This document shows positions 56,642-63,727 of a DNA stretch of 64,000 nucleotides, one piece after another. The DNA comes from SFLA01 sp964485815 (GTDB lineage: Bacteria > Bacillota > Clostridia > Oscillospirales > CAG-382): NCBI GenBank assembly GCA_964485815.1, contig CAZAJX010000006.1, positions 1 through 64,000 on the forward strand. Reading direction: 5' to 3'. Below the pieces are notes generated by a model, which saw only the letters and a list, made by a program, of their open reading frames with translations, ran no database searches and was not told the origin of the DNA. The number at the start of each line of letters is the position of its first letter. The stretch's first letter is position 1. The position numbers and the translations under genes were made by a program.

Positions 56642-57382
56642 TTATTTTTTTATTACAAAATAATATTTGTCTTGCTTTAATTTTTCCACGGCGGCTTTTT
56701 GCAAGGCGGAAGCGGAAATAAGTGTGCAGTCTGCTTTGCATATCTTTCCGCGGCGAATATCGGGATAGGACAAAACGTTCTCAAAACGGCTGTACTTTTG
56801 CTCGGCTATATCTTTAAAATCGTGGCCGTAGAGATGCACTTCTCTGCGGGTGCCGTCGTAATCCTCAAGAATATATCTTGTGGTTTCCTTGTTAAGGCAA
56901 TACGGCGCTCCTGCGATCTCCTCCATACCGTGCATAAAGGTACAATGATCGTTAATATCGCCGACCATAAGTATCTTTCCGCCCGCCTCCGCAAGAATAC
57001 GGAAGGGGGAGTTTTCGCCCACGGGAGTTTTATCGAGATGATGGCGGGAGGTCATTTCCTCCGCTCTGTACCCCTTTGCGGCGCAGGAATGGGTGGGATG
57101 CATACTGCGGACCACACCCTCCATCTTTACAAACACACGGGGTAAAAGTCCGATACAGGGCTCGGTATCTCTTACAGAAAAAAGAGGCTGGTTTTCGCCC
57201 ACGTTGGAATAAGTCAATGCAGGCAGTAAAAGGGTGCCTTTTTCACCAAGATGTTCGCACAAAGCGTTTAAAAAGCTCTCGGGTGTTTCGTCCGTCCCCA
57301 GCGCCTTCATAGAAGAGTGCATAAGCACGGTATCTCCCGGAAAAATGCCGAGAGAAAGAAAATCTTTACTGAAATTATACAT
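56642..57382 (-). CDS. AAC(3)-family N-acetyltransferase (antibiotic_NAT fold)
   Basis: 246 residues. Family motifs: VLMHSSMKALG at the start, LLLPALTYSN, and VRSMHPTHSCAAKG holding the conserved His region, then DKTPVGENSPFRILAEAGGKILMVG. True aminoglycoside 3-N-acetyltransferases and the housekeeping YokD/FrbF-like proteins share this fold; the acceptor site is not diagnostic by eye. Found next to a surface phosphoesterase and away from any mobile gene, so a resistance role should not be assumed. It has a consensus promoter sharing a palindrome with the divergent gene. Confidence 0.85.
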   Translation of the reverse strand: MYNFSKDFLSLGIFPGDTVLMHSSMKALGTDETPESFLNALCEHLGEKGTLLLPALTYSNVGENQPLFSVRDTEPCIGLLPRVFVKMEGVVRSMHPTHSCAAKGYRAEEMTSRHHLDKTPVGENSPFRILAEAGGKILMVGDINDHCTFMHGMEEIAGAPYCLNKETTRYILEDYDGTRREVHLYGHDFKDIAEQKYSRFENVLSYPDIRRGKICKADCTLISASALQKAAVEKLKQDKYYFVIKK

Positions 57383-57409
57383 TTTATTAACATCACTCTC
57401 CGCAGAAAA

Positions 57410-57437
57410 TTATACTATATTTAAAGCAAAGTGTCAA
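57410..57437 (-). promoter_or_regulatory. Consensus promoter of the AAC(3)-phosphoesterase operon
   Basis: Minus strand: TTGACA (57432-57437), 16 bases, TATAAT (57410-57415). Confidence 0.85.
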
Positions 57438-57446
57438 CAGTTGACA
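57432..57446. promoter_or_regulatory. Palindrome formed by the two divergent -35 boxes
   Basis: TGTCAAC-A-GTTGACA is a perfect inverted repeat made of the -35 hexamers of both divergent promoters plus one base each. RNA polymerase cannot occupy both, and a dimeric regulator could block both. Confidence 0.55.
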
Positions 57447-57469
57447 ACCGCCTTTTTTCCGTGTATAAT
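57441..57469 (+). promoter_or_regulatory. Perfect consensus promoter of the surface protein-VTC-DUF4956 operon
   Basis: TTGACA (57441-57446), 17 bases, TATAAT (57464-57469), with transcription starting about 15 bases before the start codon. Confidence 0.9.
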
Positions 57470-57490
57470 CACTTATACGGAGGGATGTTT

Positions 57491-58876
57491 ATGAAAAAAA
57501 CAGCAGTATTATTGTGTATTTTGCTTTGTTTTACCTTTATGATCGATATTCCTGCGGAGGCATATGAAATGAAATACGGAAAAAGCTTTTACGAAAAGGT
57601 TATAAAGCTGGAATGTGAATATATAGAAAGCCTCGCCCTTCCCAACGGCGCGGTGGGATACGACGTCCCCAAAACGGGCGGAAGCTTTGATGTAAGCACC
57701 CTTCCCACGGTGGACGGAATAACCCCCGAAGAATATACAAAATGGGCATCTACAAAAGTTATTCCTTATTTTTCCGCTTTTGCGGTATTGGGAATAATGG
57801 AAGCGGATTACGAAAACGCGGGGGAGATCGCCCTTAATTACATAAACTGGTACATATCCTCTATGAACACCGCGGAAAGCGACGTTAACGGCGTGGCAGG
57901 CACGGTATATGATTATCAGGTGTTCGTTTCTCCCGAGGGGGACAAGGCGGTGCAGGTATGCTTTATAGATATTTACGGAGATGATACCCGTAATTATGAC
58001 AGCACGGATTCCTATGCATCCACCTTTATACAAATACTTTGCGCATACACGCAAAAGTATGACAGTTCCTTCCTTGACGATAAAAAAGACCTTTTGGAAA
58101 CCCTTAAAGGCGTAATATATTCCACCTACTGCGAAAAGGTGTCCCTTACCGGCGCAAAGCCCGATTATATGGTGTGTTATCTTATGGATAACTGCGAGGT
58201 GTATGCAGGCTTCCGTGATCTTTCGGAGTTATATCCCGAATATAAGACGGATGCGGAAAAATTCAAAAACGGTATAATGACATCTCTTTACTGCGATGAC
58301 GGGTACTATTACCCCGCAGTGTTTGAAAACGGCAAGACCGCATATACCATTGACGATAAGACTTCCTTTGATTTTTACCCCCACGGAACCAGCCAGCTTT
58401 TCCCCGTAACATTCGGCATACTCGACCCTGAAAGCGAAGAAGCAAAGGCGCAATACGAATTGTTCAATTCCGTTTACGGACAAGACGGAAAAGCGGGCAG
58501 GGATTGGACAAGAGGTGACTGCGGAGATACATATCCTTGGGCGCTGAATCTCCGTGCCGCCGTTAAGATGAATGATCTTAAGCGGGCGGAAAGATACGTT
58601 TATTACGTTTATACAAAATACATTGCCACCGCACACAGCTACGGCTACTACTGCGGCGAAGCGGGAAATATGCTCCTTGCGCTGACGGAGCTTTGCGAAA
58701 AAGACGTTTGGGAAACCGAAAACGAATCTTCCGCCTCCGTTTCCGACACTTCCGAAGCGGTAACACAAAAGGATAATAACTTTAAAAAATATATTCCCTA
58801 TATCGCATTGGGCGCATCCGTGGTGTTCGGAACCATTGCTATACTTTGGGCAATAAACAAAAAGAAAAAAGATTAA
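57491..58876 (+). CDS. Secreted helical-barrel (six-hairpin-like) surface protein
   Basis: 461 residues. Signal peptide (about 1-22, ending AEA), then a repeated-hairpin alpha domain (about 25-410): segments ALPNGAVGYDVPK, AFAVLGIMEADYENAGEIALNYINWY, YASTFIQILCAYTQKYDSSF, TSQLFPVTFGILDPESEEAKA, YPWALNLRAAVKMNDLKRAE resemble alpha/alpha-toroid glycosidases, although no known family or catalytic pair is clear. A Ser/Glu-rich stalk, one membrane helix and KKKKD end the protein. The start is the ATG six bases after GGAGGG. It heads an operon with VTC and DUF4956 genes; it may cut or bind a surface glycan. Confidence 0.72.
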   Translation: MKKTAVLLCILLCFTFMIDIPAEAYEMKYGKSFYEKVIKLECEYIESLALPNGAVGYDVPKTGGSFDVSTLPTVDGITPEEYTKWASTKVIPYFSAFAVLGIMEADYENAGEIALNYINWYISSMNTAESDVNGVAGTVYDYQVFVSPEGDKAVQVCFIDIYGDDTRNYDSTDSYASTFIQILCAYTQKYDSSFLDDKKDLLETLKGVIYSTYCEKVSLTGAKPDYMVCYLMDNCEVYAGFRDLSELYPEYKTDAEKFKNGIMTSLYCDDGYYYPAVFENGKTAYTIDDKTSFDFYPHGTSQLFPVTFGILDPESEEAKAQYELFNSVYGQDGKAGRDWTRGDCGDTYPWALNLRAAVKMNDLKRAERYVYYVYTKYIATAHSYGYYCGEAGNMLLALTELCEKDVWETENESSASVSDTSEAVTQKDNNFKKYIPYIALGASVVFGTIAILWAINKKKKD

Positions 58877-58891
58877 TAAGGAGGTCGGGCA

Positions 58892-59602
58892 TTGAAGGAT
58901 ATTCTCATTTTCAAGCGTGTTGAGAAAAAGTACAGAATAGACGAAAGCAAAAAGAATATGCTTCTTGCCGAAATAGACGATAACCTTATTCCCGACCCTC
59001 ACGGAAAAAGCACCATATGCTCCGTTTATCTCGATACACCTGACAGACAGCTTATACGCGCTTCCATAGATGCCCGTACATATAAAGAAAAGCTCCGCAT
59101 ACGAAGCTACGGCACACCAAAAACAGATACCAGCGTTTTTTTGGAAATAAAAAAGAAATACAAAGGCGTGGTACACAAAAGACGGGTGAAACTGCCCCTC
59201 GCGGATGCTTTGGAATATGTTTCCACGGGGAAAACGGACATAGACAGCCAGATAATGCGTGAAATTGATTACGCAATGCACTTTTACAGACACCCTGCAC
59301 CGTCGATGCTTATCGCATACGAGAGAGATGCGTATTTCGGCAAGGATGACGAGGGACTGCGGCTCACCTTTGACCATAACATTCGGTTCAGAGAGGAAAA
59401 TACCGATCTCACTCAAGGCAGTCACGGAGAGAAAATACTGCCCGAGGGCGAATACGTACTTGAAATAAAGACAAACGGCGGAATGCCTCTGTGGCTTTCC
59501 GATGCTTTGGACAAGCTTAAAATATACCCTACAAGCTTTTCAAAATATGCAAACGCACACTATATGTCATTAACAACTCCCGTACCGAAAGGAGAAAAAT
59601 AA
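58892..59602 (+). CDS. VTC-domain protein (polyphosphate polymerase-like)
   Basis: 236 residues made up of one VTC domain, the tunnel-shaped TTM-fold catalytic domain of yeast Vtc4. Basic strands expected to line the tunnel: RVEKKYRID, YLDTPDRQLIRASID, EKLRIRSYG, EIKKKYKGVVHKRRV and, late, VLEIKTNGGMP with a metal-binding Glu. In yeast this domain makes polyphosphate from ATP; bacterial members are usually next to DUF4956 genes and their product is not established. The start is TTG nine bases after AAGGAGG. It directly precedes the DUF4956 gene. Confidence 0.88.
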   Translation: MKDILIFKRVEKKYRIDESKKNMLLAEIDDNLIPDPHGKSTICSVYLDTPDRQLIRASIDARTYKEKLRIRSYGTPKTDTSVFLEIKKKYKGVVHKRRVKLPLADALEYVSTGKTDIDSQIMREIDYAMHFYRHPAPSMLIAYERDAYFGKDDEGLRLTFDHNIRFREENTDLTQGSHGEKILPEGEYVLEIKTNGGMPLWLSDALDKLKIYPTSFSKYANAHYMSLTTPVPKGEK

Positions 59603-60268
59603 ATGCCTTCAATCTTTGATTCCGTAATAACCGCCGAGGTAACGGTAAAAACCTTCCTTATCTGCCTGGGCTGTTCCTTTTTGTGCGGCGTTATTGCCGC
59701 GCTGGGCGCAGGGATAAGATCCCGCACCAGCAAAAGCTTTCTGGCATCCCTTATACTGCTTCCCATGATCGTATATACCGTTATTACTATGGTTAACGGA
59801 AATATCGGCACGGGCGTTGCGGTAATGGGCGCGTTCTCTCTGGTAAGATTCCGCTCAGTCCCCGGAAAGGCAAAGGATATAGTTTCCATCTTTTTGGCTA
59901 TGACGGCGGGTCTGGCTTGCGCTTCCGGCTACGTGGCGCTGGCTGTGCTGTTTACTCTTATAGTAAGCGTTATAACCGTGGCAATATCCTTTATAAAGAT
60001 AGGCGAGGACAGTTCTCTTTTACTTAACATAACCGTACCCGAATCCCTTAATATCGCCCACGGATTTGACGATCTGTTTAAAACATACACCAAAAAATAC
60101 CGTCTTATATCCACAAAGACAAGCAATATGGGAAGCCTTTATAAGCTTTCCTACCGCGTAGAATTAAAGGACGGGGACAAAGCGCAAGAGTTTATAGACG
60201 CACTGCGCTGCAGAAACGGTAATCTGGAAATAATGCTTACAGAGCCGCCCGTGGCAGAAGAACTGTAA
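59603..60268 (+). CDS. DUF4956 membrane protein
   Basis: 221 residues. About five helices (FLICLGCSFLCGVIAALGAGI, SFLASLILLPMIVYTVITMV, VAVMGAFSLVRFRSVPGKAKD and two more) are followed by a soluble C-terminal domain of about 85 residues. GAFSLVRFRS is the family signature. Bacterial DUF4956 proteins sit beside VTC proteins and are presumed membrane partners, perhaps exporting or anchoring the polymer, as Vtc proteins do in yeast. It starts directly after the VTC stop with AAAGGAG. Last gene of the operon; palindromic repeats follow. Confidence 0.88.
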   Translation: MPSIFDSVITAEVTVKTFLICLGCSFLCGVIAALGAGIRSRTSKSFLASLILLPMIVYTVITMVNGNIGTGVAVMGAFSLVRFRSVPGKAKDIVSIFLAMTAGLACASGYVALAVLFTLIVSVITVAISFIKIGEDSSLLLNITVPESLNIAHGFDDLFKTYTKKYRLISTKTSNMGSLYKLSYRVELKDGDKAQEFIDALRCRNGNLEIMLTEPPVAEEL

Positions 60269-60272
60269 AATT

Positions 60273-60356
60273 CACCCCTAAAATGCTTGCGCATTTTTGG
60301 GGACCCCGAAAAAAATCACCCCTAAAATGCTTGCGCATTTTTGGGGACCCCGAAAA
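60273..60356. repeat. Two tandem 44-bp palindromic repeat units
   Basis: CCCC starts at 60275 and 60319. Each unit reads CACCCCTAAAATGC, TTGC, GCATTTTTGGGGACCCC. The inner stem AAAATGC/GCATTTT differs from other loci by paired changes. The stretch 60357-60455 holds short near-repeats (ACTATGAAC) and nothing else recognised. Confidence 0.88.
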
Positions 60357-60455
60357 AACTATGAACTATGAACGAGGAACTATGAACTAATGTTGGATTT
60401 TGCGTAACGCAAAAATCTTCCGTAATTCCTCATTTCTCATTAATCATTCATCATT

Positions 60456-60484
60456 AAAAAAGCACCCCGCAGGGTGCTTTTTCG
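60456..60484. terminator. Bidirectional terminator
   Basis: AAAAAGCACCC (60457-60467) pairs with GGGTGCTTTTT (60472-60482). Confidence 0.9.
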
Positions 60485-60485
60485 T

Positions 60486-61145
60486 TTATTCTTCTATAAG
60501 TTCTTTAAAATATTCGATACTAAATCTGTCAAGATCGGCGATGGTGATATTTCCGTTTGCAAGAGCTTCTTTTACGTTTTGCGTGGTTCCGTCTTCGTAT
60601 TCTACGATAACGTATTTATGCATATCCCAATTAGGAAACGAATACGCATAATCTTCATCCGCATAAAAGGTATCAACTGTGTCGTTCCAATCACTCTGTT
60701 CGCCTCGTTTGTCTATAATCTCGAAGCTGAGCGCGCCTGCCTTCATTTTGTGTTTGTAATAAGGAAACTCAAACTCGTCCAAAGTGGTTATATCAACTCG
60801 TCCTTCTGCCAGCGCTTCTTTTATTTTTTGCTCGGTTCCGTCGGAATATACCACGAATACGTATCCGCTTATAGGATTTGCAAAAGAATATACCCATTCG
60901 TCATCATGATAAAAAGGTTCCAGAGCGTCATTGATATAATCTTTGCTGTACCTGTTTTCTATTGCGACGACGGTAATTTCGGATGTTTCTTCAGAAACGG
61001 TTTCGGATATATCTTCGGAGGTGTGTAAAAGAGAATCTTTCGAATTTGTATCGGACTTGCGCTCTTCGGGAGTATCACATCCCGCAAACATAGCCGCAAC
61101 CACAAGAAAACAAAGTAAAACACTTGTTAATTTAATTAGTTTCAT
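60486..61145 (-). CDS. Lipoprotein with two tandem 70-residue repeats
   Basis: 219 residues. Lipobox FAGC (Cys near 23), a Ser/Glu-rich stalk, then two copies of an unnamed domain (about 70-140 and 147-216). Each has a helix-turn ending in a Tyr-rich acid motif (FYHDDEWVYSF and FYADEDYAYSF), a strand with VVYSDGTEQKIKEAL or VEYEDGTTQNVKEAL, and a D-I-T-T-L-D-type end (ITTLDEFEF, IADLDRFSI). The repeats share roughly half of their residues, so the duplication is old. No family recognised. Located on the outer membrane face. A leader with a short ORF precedes it, and its promoter region resembles that of the peptidase cassettes. Confidence 0.75.
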   Translation of the reverse strand: MKLIKLTSVLLCFLVVAAMFAGCDTPEERKSDTNSKDSLLHTSEDISETVSEETSEITVVAIENRYSKDYINDALEPFYHDDEWVYSFANPISGYVFVVYSDGTEQKIKEALAEGRVDITTLDEFEFPYYKHKMKAGALSFEIIDKRGEQSDWNDTVDTFYADEDYAYSFPNWDMHKYVIVEYEDGTTQNVKEALANGNITIADLDRFSIEYFKELIEE

Positions 61146-61208
61146 ATAAATACTCCTTTTAATTAATAAATTTGTTTTTGCTCTACAGTTGTGCCCAAAA
61201 GGGCGGCA

Positions 61209-61265
61209 TTAGCGTAAGAGCAGAGGAAAATCAAAGAAGAAAATAATCGGCAGTTTGTTTTTCAT
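61209..61265 (-). CDS. Possible leader peptide (18 aa)
   Basis: ATG nine bases after GGGAGG opens MKNKLPIIFFFDFPLLLR and stop. The next gene starts 60 bases later. A hydrophobic Phe/Leu-rich peptide with a strong ribosome site could be a leader or small membrane peptide, or chance. The 320-base gap 61146-61466 otherwise holds only the promoter-like region noted next and a small GCCC/GGGC hairpin near 61190. Confidence 0.3.
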   Translation of the reverse strand: MKNKLPIIFFFDFPLLLR

Positions 61266-61313
61266 GGACGATTTCCTCCCGTTTAAGTAGTAAAGGGATA
61301 TTACCCTCTCAAC

Positions 61314-61344
61314 ATATAAGTGTCCGAAACAGGCAAAATGTCTA
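61314..61344 (-). promoter_or_regulatory. Promoter-like region resembling the cassette promoters
   Basis: Minus strand: CAAATTTG, then AAAATTTTATAGACATTTTG, aligning with the upstream part of the two peptidase cassettes (ATTTATAGACATTTCG). TAGACA (61339-61344) is followed after 19 bases by TTATAT (61314-61319), a long spacer. Confidence 0.4.
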
Positions 61345-61466
61345 TAAAATTTTACAACAAATTTGAACTTTACATAAAAATTTTCTCACATTGTTTCGGC
61401 TCACTTAACCCTTCATATATAATACCGTCAAAAAAAGCGTTTGGTTTCAAAAAAACAAAAAATATT

Positions 61467-62603
61467 TTAATACATACGATAAAAGTGTGCGATGTCAGCG
61501 TGCTCTTTTAATTTTTTGTCGCATTCCTTTAAATAGGCTTGGGCACAGAAATCGGATGAGCGGATAATATCCGAGCCGAAGAGGAGGTCGATAAAGGAGC
61601 GTCCCTTGTAAACGGGTGCGAATTCAAATTCTACGTTGTTTTTGCGTACTATTTCCAAAAGAAGCAAAGCAGATTCAAAGGGGCGGAAGGCGGTTTTATC
61701 CGTTATATGGAAAAACACTCCGCCGCAGACTTCACCTGCATATTTTGAAAAAACGGGGGTGAAATAACAGCCGCGGAGCTTTACGCCCTTTAGCCCAAGG
61801 GAATTGAATTCCCGGGCTGTTTTCTCCCCGTCCAGCCAAGGGGCGCCGATAAACTCAAAGGGGCGGGTGGTGCCTCTGCCCTCGGAAAGGTTTGTGCCCT
61901 CAAAAAGGCAGGTTCCCAGATAGCACAAAGCCGTATCCGGCGTGGGGATATTGGGGGACGGCGGTATCCACAAAAGGTCGGTATCCGAAAAAAGCATACT
62001 TCTTTCCCAGCCCTTTACGGGGATAACTTCCAATTTACAGCCGATTCCCTCTTTTTCGTTTATATATCGGGCGTATTCGCCCATAGTAAAGCCGTGTCTT
62101 GCGGGGAGGGCATACCTGCCCACAAAGGAGGAGAACTCTGTGGAAAGTATGTTCCCGTCCGCATATCCGCCCACGGGGTTTATACGATCGAAAACCACCA
62201 TGGTTTTGCCCGCGGCAGCGCAATCCTCCATAGCGTAGGAAAGGGTATACATATAGGTATAGTACCTTGCGCCTACATCCTGAATATCAAAAGCCACTAT
62301 ATCCAAGCCCTCAAGCACGTCCGACGGTATATGAGGCTCGCTTCCGTAAAGGCTGTATACGGGAAGGGCGGTCTTTTCGTCGGTATAAGTATCGATATGC
62401 TTGCCTGCTTGAGCGTTGCCCCGCACGCCGTGCTCGGGGGAAAACATACAGGACAGCACGCCCATATCAAACAGAATATCCGCCGTGGAAGCAAGCTGTC
62501 TGTTCACTCCCGTAGGGTTGGTGATAAGCCCCACGCGGCGGTTTTCAAAGAGAGAAGCGTATTCGCCGATATTATCTATTCCGTTAAAGACTGTTTTTTT
62601 CAT
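61467..62603 (-). CDS. namZ: Exo-beta-N-acetylmuramidase NamZ-like (DUF1343, GH171)
   Basis: 378 residues, the standard DUF1343 length. Family segments: RRVGLITNPTGVNR, MFSPEHGVRGNAQAG (catalytic-loop Glu-His), LPVYSLYG, DIQDVGARYYTYMYTL, RINPVGG, WIPPSPNIPTPDTALCYLGTC and EGTNLSEGRGTTRPFE. NamZ removes N-acetylmuramic acid from the non-reducing end of peptidoglycan chains. There is no signal peptide, unlike the secreted Bacillus YbbC, so this one may act on imported fragments. It starts five bases after the serine hydrolase gene, a pairing that parallels ybbE-ybbC of muropeptide salvage. Confidence 0.92.
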   Translation of the reverse strand: MKKTVFNGIDNIGEYASLFENRRVGLITNPTGVNRQLASTADILFDMGVLSCMFSPEHGVRGNAQAGKHIDTYTDEKTALPVYSLYGSEPHIPSDVLEGLDIVAFDIQDVGARYYTYMYTLSYAMEDCAAAGKTMVVFDRINPVGGYADGNILSTEFSSFVGRYALPARHGFTMGEYARYINEKEGIGCKLEVIPVKGWERSMLFSDTDLLWIPPSPNIPTPDTALCYLGTCLFEGTNLSEGRGTTRPFEFIGAPWLDGEKTAREFNSLGLKGVKLRGCYFTPVFSKYAGEVCGGVFFHITDKTAFRPFESALLLLEIVRKNNVEFEFAPVYKGRSFIDLLFGSDIIRSSDFCAQAYLKECDKKLKEHADIAHFYRMY

Positions 62604-62608
62604 AACAC

Positions 62609-63631
62609 TTACTCCGAAAACACGGTGTTGTAAAATTCTCTGCGGATGGGGTACAAAAGTCCGTTTTCACGGGTGGGGTGAACGCGGTTGGTAAGGAGGA
62701 TTGCGTACACGCCGGTATCATTATCCACATAAAGGGACGTGCCCGTAAAGCCCGTATGACCGTAGCTTCCTACAGACATATTGCTTCCCCCGGGGAAAGG
62801 CTTGCCCCCGTAAAGCTGGAAGCCCAGACCTCGGCTTTCGTCGAAATCGGGAGTATAGTCCGTAACGGCGAGAGAGAAGGTCTTTTCATCAAGATACCCT
62901 GCTCCTCGGTTTGAAAGCATCCTTGCAAACTTTACCGTATCATTGGTGGTGCAAAACACACCTGCGTTGCCCGAAACACCACCTAAAAAACGGGCGTTTT
63001 CATCGTGAACAACACCGCACACTATCTCGCCCGTGTCCGAATCCCTCTCCGTAGCGGCGCAGACAGCGTCCGCAGGGGGATTATAAAAGCTGTTTTCCAT
63101 TCCCAAAGGGGTAAAAACACGCTCTTTTACGATTTTATCCAAAGGCTTGCCCTCAATTTGTTCCAAAATCTTGCCCAGAAGTATATATCCCATACAGCTA
63201 TACACAGTTTTTGTGCCAGTGGGATAAGCAAGGGGGCGGGAAAGAATGGCGGAAACCGCATCGGTATTATCCCCTTTATAAAGAGGCATATGGGCGGAAA
63301 TGCCCGAGGTGTGTGTCATTAGCTCAAACACGGTTATATTCTCCTTGCTGAAGCAGGGGGAAAGGTATTTGCTTATTTTATCTAAGGGAGATATTTTCCC
63401 TTCCTCCATCATACGCAGGCACGCCATCGTGGTGCCTATAAGTTTGGAAAGAGAAGCCATATCAAACAGAGTGTCCTCGGTTAAGGGGAGCTTTTCGGGA
63501 AGAAGGGCGCGGTTGCCGCCGTAAAAGCTAAAAAAGGTTTCGTTCCCTTTGCCTATCGCGGCGGCGCAGCAAGGGTATGCGCCTGTATCAAGTCCTTTTT
63601 GGAGTATATCTTTTATCTTTTCGTAATTCAT
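62609..63631 (-). CDS. Serine hydrolase of the beta-lactamase fold, AmiE-like
   Basis: 340 residues. Active-site motifs of class C-type serine hydrolases: SLSK (Ser-x-x-Lys) in MASLSKLIG, Tyr in VYSCMGYILLG (YSC replaces Y-x-N), and HTG in GHTGFTG. Beside namZ, the best parallel is Bacillus AmiE (YbbE), an N-acetylmuramyl-L-alanine amidase that works with NagZ and NamZ in muropeptide recovery; an esterase or D-peptidase is possible. No signal peptide, so cytoplasmic and unlikely to give beta-lactam resistance. A repeat-family hairpin lies directly upstream. Confidence 0.85.
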   Translation of the reverse strand: MNYEKIKDILQKGLDTGAYPCCAAAIGKGNETFFSFYGGNRALLPEKLPLTEDTLFDMASLSKLIGTTMACLRMMEEGKISPLDKISKYLSPCFSKENITVFELMTHTSGISAHMPLYKGDNTDAVSAILSRPLAYPTGTKTVYSCMGYILLGKILEQIEGKPLDKIVKERVFTPLGMENSFYNPPADAVCAATERDSDTGEIVCGVVHDENARFLGGVSGNAGVFCTTNDTVKFARMLSNRGAGYLDEKTFSLAVTDYTPDFDESRGLGFQLYGGKPFPGGSNMSVGSYGHTGFTGTSLYVDNDTGVYAILLTNRVHPTRENGLLYPIRREFYNTVFSE

Positions 63632-63640
63632 AGTTTAAAA

Positions 63641-63676
63641 CCACCCCAAGAAGCCTTGGGGCTTCTTGGGAGCCCC
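63641..63676. terminator. Repeat-family hairpin upstream of the serine hydrolase
   Basis: CCCAAGAAGCC (63645-63655) pairs with GGCTTCTTGGG (63660-63670), followed by AGCCCC: a variant of the palindromic repeat placed between the methyltransferase terminator and the hydrolase start. It would cut off read-through from upstream. Confidence 0.75.
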
Positions 63677-63685
63677 GATGATCAC

Positions 63686-63717
63686 AAAAAGCTTTCCACG
63701 GGTGCGGAAAGCTTTTT
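63686..63717. terminator. Terminator of the methyltransferase gene
   Basis: AAAAAGCTTTCC (63686-63697) pairs with GGAAAGCTTTTT (63706-63717). Confidence 0.9.
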
Positions 63718-63727
63718 GCCTTGTTTT

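Noticed and set aside
56642..57382. Aminoglycoside resistance gene
   Set aside because: The AAC(3) fold includes many proteins without resistance activity, and the chromosomal context with a phosphoesterase gives no support.
61146..61466. tRNA or other stable RNA in the 320-base gap
   Set aside because: No cloverleaf or known RNA pattern could be folded by eye; only a promoter-like stretch and a short ORF were seen. No tRNA or rRNA was recognised anywhere in the window.
62609..63631. Beta-lactamase
   Set aside because: No signal peptide, altered YSN motif and a namZ neighbour point to muropeptide metabolism.
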